NCBI RefSeq assembly: GCF_014117215.1 | Contig: NZ_JACGXS010000004.1 | Coordinates: 248,001-312,000, forward strand | DNA: 64,000 nt | Direction: 5' to 3' | Source of the DNA: Stenotrophomonas tumulicola | GTDB taxonomy: Bacteria; Pseudomonadota; Gammaproteobacteria; Xanthomonadales; Xanthomonadaceae | In this document: positions 55,841 to 63,544 of the stretch, one piece after another | How the letters are laid out: the number at the start of each line of letters is the position of its first letter | Position numbering within the stretch: position 1 is the stretch's first letter | The notes under the pieces: model-generated | Database searches by the model: none | What the model saw: only the letters and a program-made list of their open reading frames with translations | Told to the model about the DNA's origin: nothing | Made by a program: the position numbers and the translations under genes

Positions 55841-57715
55841 TCACGGCACCGCGTTGGGGAAGTCGAAATCCAGGTTGCTGCCAGCCGACTGCACCCGGTT
55901 GCGCTGGATGAAGTCCACGCCGTCCAGCCACGTCGGGGCAGTTGCCTGTGTATCTTCGCTCGGCTGCCCGATGATCTGCACCTTGGCCTGGCGCGCAGCC
56001 TCGAGGGCGCCGCGCAGCGCGTCGTGGGCCTGTGCAGTGGCGTTGCGGCTGGAATAGCGCGCGGCCATGCGCACGAATGCGAACGGCAGCTGGGCCAGCA
56101 ATGCGTTGGCTTCCGGGCCGGGCTCGAAATCGCTCAGGCAGAAGCGCACGCCCGATGTCGCGGCCCGTGCACAGAACTGCTGCAGGGTAACGGTGTGGAG
56201 CAGTGCGTCCGGCAGGCGCACGTCGATCACCAGCGCATTGCCGTCCAGTCGGCGTTGTTGCAGCGATGCAGCCAGCCAGTCGACGAAGGCATCGTGCGCC
56301 AGTGTGTGCAGCGACTGCGGAACGAACAGGTGCAGCGGCGGCGTGGCATGGCGACGCTGGTCCAGCAGGCCCAGCGCGTGCTCCATCACCTGCTGGTCGA
56401 GGTCGGCGATGCGGCCGGCCGATTCGGCGACCGGAATGGCCTGCGCCGCCGTGAGCAGGCGGCCGTCGGGCCGCCGCAGCCGCAGTTGCACCTGATACTG
56501 CGCGTTGTCGCCAGCGGCCACGGCGACGATGGGCTGGTAGGCCAGCTCCAGTTGGCCATCGAGCAGGGCCAGGCGTTCGTCGTTGCGGGGCGTCAGGCGC
56601 GGATCGAAGCCGGCGATCCCGGAAGGGAGCAGGCGCGCCTGCAGTGCGGTACGCTCGATCGCCTCCAGCGCGCTGCCGGCATCGCCGAGGCCCTGCGACA
56701 GCGCAGCGAATCCGACTATCCCGCGCAGGTGTGCAGACTCATCGTCACGGATGATGAAGGGGCGTGCTGACAGCTGTTCGCGCAACGCCTGCGCGGTGCT
56801 GCCCAACTGCTCCTCGTCGCTGCCACGCGCCAGTGCCAGGAAGCTGTTGTCGTTCAAGCGCGCGAGCAGGAAGGGCTGCATGGCGTCGGCCAAGCGTTGT
56901 CCGGCCTGCACCATCAGGCGCTCGAAGGTGGCATGGCCGTAACGTTCGCGCAGGCCCAGCGCGTTGCCGATCTCGATGAAGTACAGGCCGCCGTGCTCGC
57001 GCCGGAACAGCGCGTCAACCAACTGCTGCTGCAGGTGGCGGCGCGTCGGCAGGCCGGTTTCCGGGTTGTTCAACAGCGGGCCGCCGTGGCTGTCGGACAG
57101 GCTGGCGGCCTGCGCGCGCGCGCGGCGGATGCGATTGGACACTGCCGCGACGAGGTGGCGCGGGCGGATTGGTTTGTTCAGGTAGTCGTCGGCGCCGCTG
57201 TCCAGCACCTCGAACCGCCGCTCCGGGTCCGGATCGCTGCTGAGCAGCAGGATGGGCAGCATCTGCATGCCGGGCCGCTGGCGGATCATCGCGGTCAGGT
57301 GCATGCCATCCAGACCCGGCGGGTGCAGGTCCATCAGGATGAGGTCGGGCGCATGCGATTGGATGGCCGACAGCACGCTTTCGGTATTACCGACGACCTC
57401 CGCCTGCATGCCGGCTCCGTGCAGTACGCTCTGCGCGAACAGGGCCTGTGCGCGGTCGTCTTCGACTACCAGGATCCGATAAGGCGCATCGCCGGAAGCG
57501 GGTTCGGGCAGCAGAGGGGCATCGGGCGATACGGCAGTGTCGTCGCCCTGTGCCGGTGCGACCGACAGCGCCATGAGGTTGTCCGCAACCACAGCCGCAG
57601 CCGGAACTGTAGCCTCGGCGATGGCCGCCGCCACGGGCGCGGCCGCCCAGCGCTGCCAGTGGTTGGCGGGTGGGGTTTCGGCACCGGCGTGGCGCGAAGG
57701 ATGTGTTTCGTTCAC
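55841..57715 (-). CDS. Degenerate REC-GGDEF-EAL protein (likely c-di-GMP effector)
   Basis: 624 residues from a GTG start; an ATG 23 codons upstream would overlap the DUF4126 gene. Receiver domain (about 80-200) with phosphoacceptor Asp in LILMDLHPPGLDG and Lys in YLNKPIRP. The GGDEF domain is degenerate: RLNDNSFLALA replaces the RxGGDEF site. The EAL domain is also degenerate: the AYQPIV start is kept but the EALLR motif reads VQLRLRR, and later metal residues are lost (SDFEPG for DDFGTG). So it should neither make nor cut c-di-GMP; like FimX it probably binds it or a partner protein. The Pro/Ala-rich N terminus is disordered. Confidence 0.85.
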   Translation of the reverse strand: MNETHPSRHAGAETPPANHWQRWAAAPVAAAIAEATVPAAAVVADNLMALSVAPAQGDDTAVSPDAPLLPEPASGDAPYRILVVEDDRAQALFAQSVLHGAGMQAEVVGNTESVLSAIQSHAPDLILMDLHPPGLDGMHLTAMIRQRPGMQMLPILLLSSDPDPERRFEVLDSGADDYLNKPIRPRHLVAAVSNRIRRARAQAASLSDSHGGPLLNNPETGLPTRRHLQQQLVDALFRREHGGLYFIEIGNALGLRERYGHATFERLMVQAGQRLADAMQPFLLARLNDNSFLALARGSDEEQLGSTAQALREQLSARPFIIRDDESAHLRGIVGFAALSQGLGDAGSALEAIERTALQARLLPSGIAGFDPRLTPRNDERLALLDGQLELAYQPIVAVAAGDNAQYQVQLRLRRPDGRLLTAAQAIPVAESAGRIADLDQQVMEHALGLLDQRRHATPPLHLFVPQSLHTLAHDAFVDWLAASLQQRRLDGNALVIDVRLPDALLHTVTLQQFCARAATSGVRFCLSDFEPGPEANALLAQLPFAFVRMAARYSSRNATAQAHDALRGALEAARQAKVQIIGQPSEDTQATAPTWLDGVDFIQRNRVQSAGSNLDFDFPNAVP

Positions 57716-57743
57716 AAGGGCAGCCGCGTGGAGAGTAGTGGGA

Positions 57744-58358
57744 TTATGCGACAGGGTCGGCACGCGGCGCGTCCGGTCCGCCACCGACCAGCCAGCGCAC
57801 GCCCTTCCAGAGGGTGCGCCACACCAGCCAGACAGCCAGCGCGCCGGCGAGGCTGCAGGCCAGCACCACCACCAGGGCGATCCACGGGTGGGCCAGCGCC
57901 AGTGCCAGCCCGCCGACCACCACGGTGTCCTCGGCGGTTGATGCGATCCAGTTGCTGGCCGGTTCCGGGGACGTGTTGAGCAGCGCCCGCGTGCCGGCCT
58001 TCAGGCCATGGCTGGCCAGTGCGACGCCCGCTCCAGCCAACAGTGTGCCGGTGCCCAGGTCGCCGTCGGGCGACAACGTGGCGGCCGCCAGGAAGGCCCC
58101 GGCGGGAACCCGTGCCAGGGTCTGCAGCAGGTCCCAGGCCGAGTCCACGCCTGGAATCTTGTCGGCGAAGAACTCCGCCACCGCCAGCACGGCTGACGTG
58201 CCAAGCACCCACCAGGACTCGGTGGCCTGCAATGCCGGCGGAAGGTCCACCCAGCCCAGCAGGCCGGCCAGGCCCACGCCGAACACGGTCAGGTAGACCC
58301 GGATGCCGGCCAGCCAGGCCAGCAGGATGCCGATCACGAACAGGTGGGCGTCGGTCAT
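57744..58358 (-). CDS. DUF4126 membrane protein
   Basis: 204 residues with about five membrane segments. The family wording ADKIPGVDSAWDLLQTLARVPAGA (about 66-89) and GHGLKAGTRALLN-like SHGLKAGTRALLNTSPEPASNW (about 117-138; not a single motif) mark DUF4126. Function unknown. Start at MTDAHLFVIGILLAWLAGIRV. The degenerate GGDEF-EAL gene begins 28 bases after its stop, so they may be cotranscribed. Confidence 0.83.
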   Translation of the reverse strand: MTDAHLFVIGILLAWLAGIRVYLTVFGVGLAGLLGWVDLPPALQATESWWVLGTSAVLAVAEFFADKIPGVDSAWDLLQTLARVPAGAFLAAATLSPDGDLGTGTLLAGAGVALASHGLKAGTRALLNTSPEPASNWIASTAEDTVVVGGLALALAHPWIALVVVLACSLAGALAVWLVWRTLWKGVRWLVGGGPDAPRADPVA

Positions 58359-58547
58359 GGCGGTTGCTCCAGCCGGATACCAGTGCAGGAAAGAATGCTG
58401 TCGAGGGTGCACTATCGGGGATGCCGCGACTGAATGCCACAGGCGGGGCCAGGGCCAGGGGGCGCTGCGTCCTGAACTACAATGAACGGCACAGATCGAT
58501 TCGAGGCCGGGCCGTATCGCCCGCTTCGATGCCAATGGAGATTCGCC

Positions 58548-59291
58548 ATGAACAGCCGTCCGCCTTCGCGCGTCCAGATCCGCATGCCGGGCCAGCCCGC
58601 GCCAGGCCATGACCGTCGTCGCCTGCTGCTGGCCGGGGGCGCTGCGCTGTTCGTGCTGCTGTTGGCCGTGTTGTTGGGCTTCTGGCTTGGCCGGCCGGGC
58701 GGTGATGTCGGCAGCCAGTTGAAAGCCGCCAGCCAGCGCGCGGAGACCCTGCAGCAGCAACTGGTGGAACTGCAGCAGAAGCAGGCCACGCTGGAGGCCT
58801 CGGACCGCATCAGCCGGGCAGCCAACAACGAAGTGCAGGTATCCCTGGCCGAGCGCGATGAGGAAATCGCCGGGCTGCGCGCGGATGTCGCATTCTATGA
58901 ACGCCTGGTCGGCGCCACCAGCCAGCGCAAGGGCCTGAACACGCATTCGGTGGAATTCCGCCAGGAAACGGCGGGAACCTACCAGTACACCGTGGTATTG
59001 ACCCAGAACCTCAATCGGGGCGCAATCAGCCAGGGTCAGATGCGTTTTACCGTGGAAGGCGTCAAGAATGGGCGCCTGGCCACCGTCAGCTGGGACGAGC
59101 TGCACCAGCGCACCAGCGTGCCGGGACAGGAATATTCGTTCCGGTACTTCCAACAGCTCGGCGGCAGTGTGATGCTGCCGGCAGACTTCACCCCGCAACG
59201 GGTGAAGGTCACACTGGGAAGTGGTACGGGGAGTGCCACGCAGGTATTCGATTGGAAACTGGCCGGTGCGACGGCCGCGAACGGGGAGTAG
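58548..59291 (+). CDS. DUF6776-like coiled-coil membrane protein upstream of bactofilin
   Basis: 247 residues. Short basic cytosolic N terminus, one membrane segment (about 27-48: LLLAGGAALFVLLLAVLLGF), a coiled coil (about 55-110: QRAETLQQQLVELQQKQATL) and a C-terminal beta domain of about 120 residues (YQYTVVLTQNLNRGAISQG...). It is a type II membrane protein facing the periplasm. GGAG lies before the ATG. The bactofilin gene starts four bases after its stop, so the pair is an operon; this protein is a candidate membrane partner for the bactofilin filament. Confidence 0.78.
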   Translation: MNSRPPSRVQIRMPGQPAPGHDRRRLLLAGGAALFVLLLAVLLGFWLGRPGGDVGSQLKAASQRAETLQQQLVELQQKQATLEASDRISRAANNEVQVSLAERDEEIAGLRADVAFYERLVGATSQRKGLNTHSVEFRQETAGTYQYTVVLTQNLNRGAISQGQMRFTVEGVKNGRLATVSWDELHQRTSVPGQEYSFRYFQQLGGSVMLPADFTPQRVKVTLGSGTGSATQVFDWKLAGATAANGE

Positions 59292-59295
59292 GAAA

Positions 59296-59766
59296 ATGTT
59301 TGGAAGCAGCAAGTCCAGCCGTGATGGGCAACTGGTGGTCGATGCGTTGATCGGCAGCCAGGTGGTGATCCGCGGCGATGTGGAGTTCAGTGGCGGCCTG
59401 TACGTGGAAGGTCGCATCCATGGCAAGGTCATCGCCCAGGACGCGGCCAGTGCCGCCAACCTGACCCTGGCCGAGAACGGCGTGGTCGAAGGCGAGATCC
59501 GTGCCCAGGTCGTGGTGATCAGTGGGCGGATGGATGGCGACGTGCATGCCACCGAGCGGGTCGAACTGACTCCGAGCGCGCGGGTGAATGGCAATGTCCA
59601 TTACCAGGTGGTGGAAATGAGCGCCGGTGCACAGCTGAACGGACGCCTGATCCATGCCAGCACGCCGGTTGCCGCGTTGCCGCCACCGGAAACCGCCGAG
59701 GACGAGGCGGCCAGTGGCAAGGGCGACACCGCTGCACGGCGCAAGCTGGCCGAGGCGATGGCTTGA
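59296..59766 (+). CDS. Bactofilin
   Basis: 156 residues. The central beta-helix (about 17-120) shows the family's short strand repeats: [52 protein letters not shown] split over successive turns, and [16 protein letters not shown] disordered, charged C-terminal tail follows. Bactofilins polymerise without nucleotides into membrane-linked filaments that place cell-wall enzymes. The start GGAAA-ATG sits directly on the previous stop. erpA follows after 31 bases. Confidence 0.92.
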   Translation: MFGSSKSSRDGQLVVDALIGSQVVIRGDVEFSGGLYVEGRIHGKVIAQDAASAANLTLAENGVVEGEIRAQVVVISGRMDGDVHATERVELTPSARVNGNVHYQVVEMSAGAQLNGRLIHASTPVAALPPPETAEDEAASGKGDTAARRKLAEAMA

Positions 59767-59797
59767 AACCCGTCGTCGGCAGCCCCATGCTGGAGGC

Positions 59798-60187
59798 ATG
59801 AGCACGCTGATCTCCCTACCCGGCACCGCAGAAGCGGCGCCGGGCTACCAGTCCCTTGACCGCCCGCTGAATTTCACCGAGTCCGCTGCGGCGAAGGTGC
59901 GCGAGCTGATCCAGGATGAAGGCAATGCCGACCTGGCCTTGCGCGTTTACATCGAGGGTGGCGGCTGCTCCGGCTTCCAGTATGGTTTCGAGTTCGACGA
60001 GAACCGTGCAGAGGATGACCTGGCCGTGCAGACCAGCGGCATGACCCTGCTGGTGGATCCGCTCAGCCTGCAATACCTGATGGGCGCCGAAGTGGATTAC
60101 ACCGAAAGCCTGACCGGCGCGCAGTTCGTGATCCGCAATCCGAACGCCAAGACCACCTGCGGGTGTGGCAGCAGTTTCAGCATGTAA
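59798..60187 (+). CDS. erpA: Iron-sulfur cluster insertion protein ErpA
   Basis: 129 residues. A-type carrier with the three cluster cysteines in [11 protein letters not shown] and [11 protein letters not shown]. The extension at the N terminus is typical of ErpA. It delivers Fe-S clusters to apo-enzymes such as IspG/IspH. TGGAGG lies four bases before the ATG. Cotranscription with bactofilin is likely from spacing. Confidence 0.93.
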   Translation: MSTLISLPGTAEAAPGYQSLDRPLNFTESAAAKVRELIQDEGNADLALRVYIEGGGCSGFQYGFEFDENRAEDDLAVQTSGMTLLVDPLSLQYLMGAEVDYTESLTGAQFVIRNPNAKTTCGCGSSFSM

Positions 60188-60255
60188 CCCCTGGCCGCGC
60201 GAGGCGGTCGCAGCAGCGACTTGCCAGCGGCGGCGCATGCGTTCAGGCTTGCCGG

Positions 60256-61167
60256 ATGTCCATGATCCCAACGCTGCTTTCCGGATTCGCCTTCGTCGGT
60301 GAACCGCTCGAGCGCGCCGATACCCTGCGCGCTGATGCCGAGGCATTGGCGCAGCTGTGGCCGGATGCGCGCATCCTCGTGCTGGACCAGGACGGTACCG
60401 CTTTTACCGGACCGGACGACCAGCCACTGCCTTTGACGGGCGCCGCGCTTGGCGCAGGCCCGGGTACTGCCGTGTTCCTCGGCCTGCGTGGCCGCCAGGC
60501 CTGGTTTTCGGTGGAGGCATCGGTGGTCGATGTGTCTGCGCCCGGCCGCATGGACCTGCGCCAGGCGGCCCTGCTGTGGTCGATGGCCGATGCCACGGCC
60601 TTCAGCTATGCGCGCGGCATGTCCTACTGGCATTCGCGCACCCGCTTTTGCGGTGTCTGTGGTGGTGGCGTGCGTTTCGAACGCGGCGGCTTCGTCGGCC
60701 GCTGCCAGCAATGCGCCACCGAGCACTATCCGCGCGTGGATCCGGCGGTGATCGTGGCGGTGGAAAACCGCGGGCGCCTGCTGCTGGGACGGCAGGCGAG
60801 CTGGGCACCGCGCCGTTACTCGGTGCTGGCCGGTTTCGTCGAGCCGGGCGAATCGCTGGAGCAGACCGTCATCCGCGAAGTGCATGAAGAAAGCAAGGTG
60901 ACGGTGGCCGCGTGCCAGTACCTGGGTACCCAGCCGTGGCCTTTCCCTGGCGGGCTGATGGTCGGCTTCCGTGCGCAGGCTGCCGATGGCGAGCCGGAGG
61001 TGGATGGTGAGCTGGAAGACGCGCGCTGGTTCACCGCTGCGGAAGTGGGCGCCGCACTTGCCCGCGATGTGCAGGACGATGGCGAGGGAATCCGCCTGTC
61101 GCCGCCGATCTCGATATCACGCAGCCTGATCGAGCACTGGTACCAGCAGCAGCTCGGGAGCGCCTGA
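60256..61167 (+). CDS. nudC: NADH pyrophosphatase NudC
   Basis: 303 residues. Zinc ribbon CGVCGG...CQQC (about 132-154), Nudix box GFVEPGESLEQTVIREVHEE (about 194-213) ending with S rather than G as usual for NudC, and the NADH-specific QPWPFPGGLM motif. Hydrolyses NAD(H) and can remove NAD caps from RNA. The start chosen is MSMIPTLLSG; the second Met is also possible. Overlaps the next gene by one base (TGATG). Confidence 0.92.
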   Translation: MSMIPTLLSGFAFVGEPLERADTLRADAEALAQLWPDARILVLDQDGTAFTGPDDQPLPLTGAALGAGPGTAVFLGLRGRQAWFSVEASVVDVSAPGRMDLRQAALLWSMADATAFSYARGMSYWHSRTRFCGVCGGGVRFERGGFVGRCQQCATEHYPRVDPAVIVAVENRGRLLLGRQASWAPRRYSVLAGFVEPGESLEQTVIREVHEESKVTVAACQYLGTQPWPFPGGLMVGFRAQAADGEPEVDGELEDARWFTAAEVGAALARDVQDDGEGIRLSPPISISRSLIEHWYQQQLGSA

Positions 61168-62054
61168 TGTTCACCACCCTGGTCGCCGTACTGGTTGCGC
61201 TGGCCTTGGGACACGTTGCGCCCGACGCTGCGGCAACGCTGCGTCGCTTCGAGACCTTCCGCCGCTGGCTGGCGTGGCTTGCCGCACATGCGGGCCAGGG
61301 CTGGCGTGGGGCGGCCGGCGTGGCGATGGCGGTGTTGCCGCCATTGCTGCTGATGGCTGTGTTGGCCTGGTTGTTGCGTGGGGTGTTGTTTGGCCTGCCG
61401 TCGCTGCTGCTCGGGGTGGCCGTGCTGGCCTGGTGCTGGGGGCCGCGTGACCTGGACCGCGACGTCGAGGCGATCATCGACGCCGACGAGCCGGCCGTGC
61501 GCCATGTCGCCGTCAACAACCTGCAGGCGGCTGGCGGCAGCCTGAGCGAGGACATTCCCTCGTTGGTGGAAGCGACGGTATACAACGCGCTGCGTCGTTG
61601 GTTCGCGGTGCTGTTCTGGTTCCTGCTGTTGGGCCCGGCAGGTGCGCTGGGTTATCGGCTGATGGCGTTGATGGCGATCAGCCCGATGCGCGCGCTGGTA
61701 CAGCCGGAGACGCTGCGGCCCGCACAGCGCGTGCTGGGATGGCTGGAGTGGCCGGTGGCGCAGCTGATGGCCCTGTCGATGGCGCTGGCGGGCAATTTCG
61801 ATACCGCATGGAAGGCGTGGCGGCAGGCGCATGGCGAGCGCTGGATGCACGATGTCGGCTTCCTGGGGGCCGTGGCCCGTGCCAGTGTCAGCGCCGAACT
61901 GCGTGAAGAAGCGCATGACTACACCGATGCCGGATTGTTGCCGGTCTGGCAGCGGCTGCCCGAACTGCGCGATGCGATGAGCCTGGTGTGGCGGATGCTG
62001 CTGCTGTGGCTGGCGGCGCTGGCCCTGCTGGTGATTGCAGGCTGGGTGACGTGA
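61167..62054 (+). CDS. ampE: AmpE-like inner membrane protein
   Basis: 295 residues with about four membrane segments (about 50-90, 140-165, 265-290). The AmpE/CobD-like pattern includes FTTLVAVLVALALGH at the start and GGSLSEDIPSLVEATVYNALRRWFAVLFW (about 110-140, two motifs). In enterobacteria ampE follows ampD and has been linked to beta-lactamase regulation, though its role is unclear. Here it is coupled to nudC by a one-base overlap and no ampD is adjacent. Confidence 0.8.
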   Translation: MFTTLVAVLVALALGHVAPDAAATLRRFETFRRWLAWLAAHAGQGWRGAAGVAMAVLPPLLLMAVLAWLLRGVLFGLPSLLLGVAVLAWCWGPRDLDRDVEAIIDADEPAVRHVAVNNLQAAGGSLSEDIPSLVEATVYNALRRWFAVLFWFLLLGPAGALGYRLMALMAISPMRALVQPETLRPAQRVLGWLEWPVAQLMALSMALAGNFDTAWKAWRQAHGERWMHDVGFLGAVARASVSAELREEAHDYTDAGLLPVWQRLPELRDAMSLVWRMLLLWLAALALLVIAGWVT

Positions 62055-62077
62055 AGAACAGCTTCTGATGCGCCTGA

Positions 62078-62246
62078 TGCGCCGGGCCATGCCCGGCGGA
62101 ATCATCGGCACCCGCTGTGTCTTCTGTAGCGCCGGGCCATGCCCGGCGGAATCATCAGGCACCCGCTGTGTCTTCTGTAGCGCCGGGCCATGCCCGGCGG
62201 AATCATCAGGCACCCGCTGCGCTCGCCGAGCATGGCTCGGCGCTAC
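62078..62246. repeat. Tandem array of GTAG palindromes, 50-51 bp period
   Basis: Three direct units starting at 62081, 62131 and 62182 share a stem (GCCGGGCCATGCCCGGCGGA) and nearly identical spacer (ATCATC..GCACCCGCTG..). The last two GTAG heads are intact; the array closes with one inverted unit ending CTAC at 62246. It separates convergent ampE and DUF2752 genes. Confidence 0.85.
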
Positions 62247-62265
62247 CGATGACGATCGCGCTGGA

Positions 62266-62691
62266 TCATCCCGGGGCCAACGCGGTGAATGGTGCCCACG
62301 GCAGGTTGCGCAGGAGCGCATAGCCGACCAGCAGCACCAGCCAGAACATTGGATTGGCCAGCACGCGCATCAGGGGATCCAGTGCGCGCAAGCGCACGCC
62401 TGCGCCATACAGCAGCATCAACAGCAGGAATGGCAGGCTGATGACCAGCAACGGGTTCATCGCCATCGCGCCGGCCAGGTCGAAATGCACCAGTGAGTGC
62501 AGGCAGCGCGTGCTGCCACAGCCAGGGCAGTAGAGGCCGGTGAGCGCATACAGCGGGCAGGACGGCAACGGGCTGCCGCTTGCATAGGGGCTGACGTTGC
62601 GCAGCACCAAGGTGGCACCGGCAGCCAGGGCGGCGGCCGCGCCCAACGGCAGCCAGCGTCGCAATGGCGAAGTGGCGGTGGAAATCGACAT
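62266..62691 (-). CDS. DUF2752 membrane protein
   Basis: 141 residues, three membrane segments. The DUF2752 signature CPLYALTGLYCPGCGSTRCLH (two adjacent motifs, about 44-64) with the CPGCG cysteines is intact. Function unknown; commonly encoded beside CD225/dispanin proteins, as here. Start at MSISTATSPLRRWLPLG. Confidence 0.87.
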   Translation of the reverse strand: MSISTATSPLRRWLPLGAAAALAAGATLVLRNVSPYASGSPLPSCPLYALTGLYCPGCGSTRCLHSLVHFDLAGAMAMNPLLVISLPFLLLMLLYGAGVRLRALDPLMRVLANPMFWLVLLVGYALLRNLPWAPFTALAPG

Positions 62692-62737
62692 CGTGCAGTA
62701 GCGGGATCCCGCCAGTGGGCGGACCCTGCCGGTCGGC

Positions 62738-63016
62738 TCAGTAGTTGCTGTTGCCAAGCATGCTTGGGCCACCGATGGCAAACACGAAGATCGCATACAG
62801 CACGATGATGCTTATGGTCACGATCGCCGACCACATAGCGAACTTCTTCGCCTTGTCCGAGGCCTCGCGCGCACCGGCGATATCGCCCGCGGCGACCTTG
62901 CCATTGACCTGGGCGGCGAACACGATCGACACGATGCCAAGCGGCAGGCAGCAGAACAGGGTGGTCAGGATCGACCAGACCAGGTGGTTGGGGATCTGCG
63001 GGGTGGTGGCATTCAT
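62738..63016 (-). CDS. CD225/dispanin-like small membrane protein (1)
   Basis: 92 residues. The CD225 pattern is PNHLVWSILTTLFCCLPLGIV (intramembrane CCLPLG), then FAAQVNGKVAAGDIAGAREASDKAKKFA, and a C-terminal membrane segment (about 60-82). Related to interferon-induced transmembrane proteins that stiffen membranes; bacterial role unknown. A paralogue lies 29 bases upstream. Confidence 0.85.
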   Translation of the reverse strand: MNATTPQIPNHLVWSILTTLFCCLPLGIVSIVFAAQVNGKVAAGDIAGAREASDKAKKFAMWSAIVTISIIVLYAIFVFAIGGPSMLGNSNY

Positions 63017-63045
63017 TGCATGAGCTCCTTGCGGGTGGTGGTGAC

Positions 63046-63336
63046 TCAGTTACCGGAAAGCGCGCCCAGCGCGGCCAGGCCGCCGAACAGCCCGAACCAC
63101 ATCAGCAACAGGATCGGCAGCGCAGCGGCCGATGCCACGGCCCACCAACCTGCCTTGCGCGATGCATCGTGCGCGCCCGCGAGGTCACCGGCAGCGCGGC
63201 GGCCATCGACCTGGGCGGCATAGACGATCGAGACCACGCCCAGCGGCAGGCAGCAGAAAAGCGTCGACAGGATCGCCCAGACCAGGTGGTTGGGAACGAA
63301 GACCGACGAGGTGCCAAGCGGTGGTGGATGGTTCAA
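63046..63336 (-). CDS. CD225/dispanin-like small membrane protein (2)
   Basis: 96 residues, clearly paralogous to the previous gene: PNHLVWAILSTLFCCLPLGVV, YAAQVDGRRAAGDLAGAHDASRKA, and a longer Leu/Ala-rich final segment. The tandem pair plus DUF2752 forms a three-gene leftward cluster. Start by the ATG at 63336, which gives an N-terminal extension of about 10 residues compared with copy 1. Confidence 0.85.
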   Translation of the reverse strand: MNHPPPLGTSSVFVPNHLVWAILSTLFCCLPLGVVSIVYAAQVDGRRAAGDLAGAHDASRKAGWWAVASAAALPILLLMWFGLFGGLAALGALSGN

Positions 63337-63544
63337 CTGCGAAACTCCATTCCTTGGTGGCCGGCGATTTCACGGCATGCCGGAGCGCCCCTTGTGGTTG
63401 CGTAATCTACAGCAATGAACGTCATGTGTATGCGTTTGCGGCACGATCATGTAATCGATTCCATCCTGCATCGACGGCCAGCGAAGGGCGAGGGTAGGAT
63501 CGTGCGTCCTCACCGCCTCCCCTGCTACCGGCACTGCTGTGGCT

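Noticed and set aside
62078-62246. CRISPR array (regular repeats about 50 bp apart)
   Set aside because: Both repeat and spacer are the same in all units, the repeat is a REP palindrome, and no cas gene is present.
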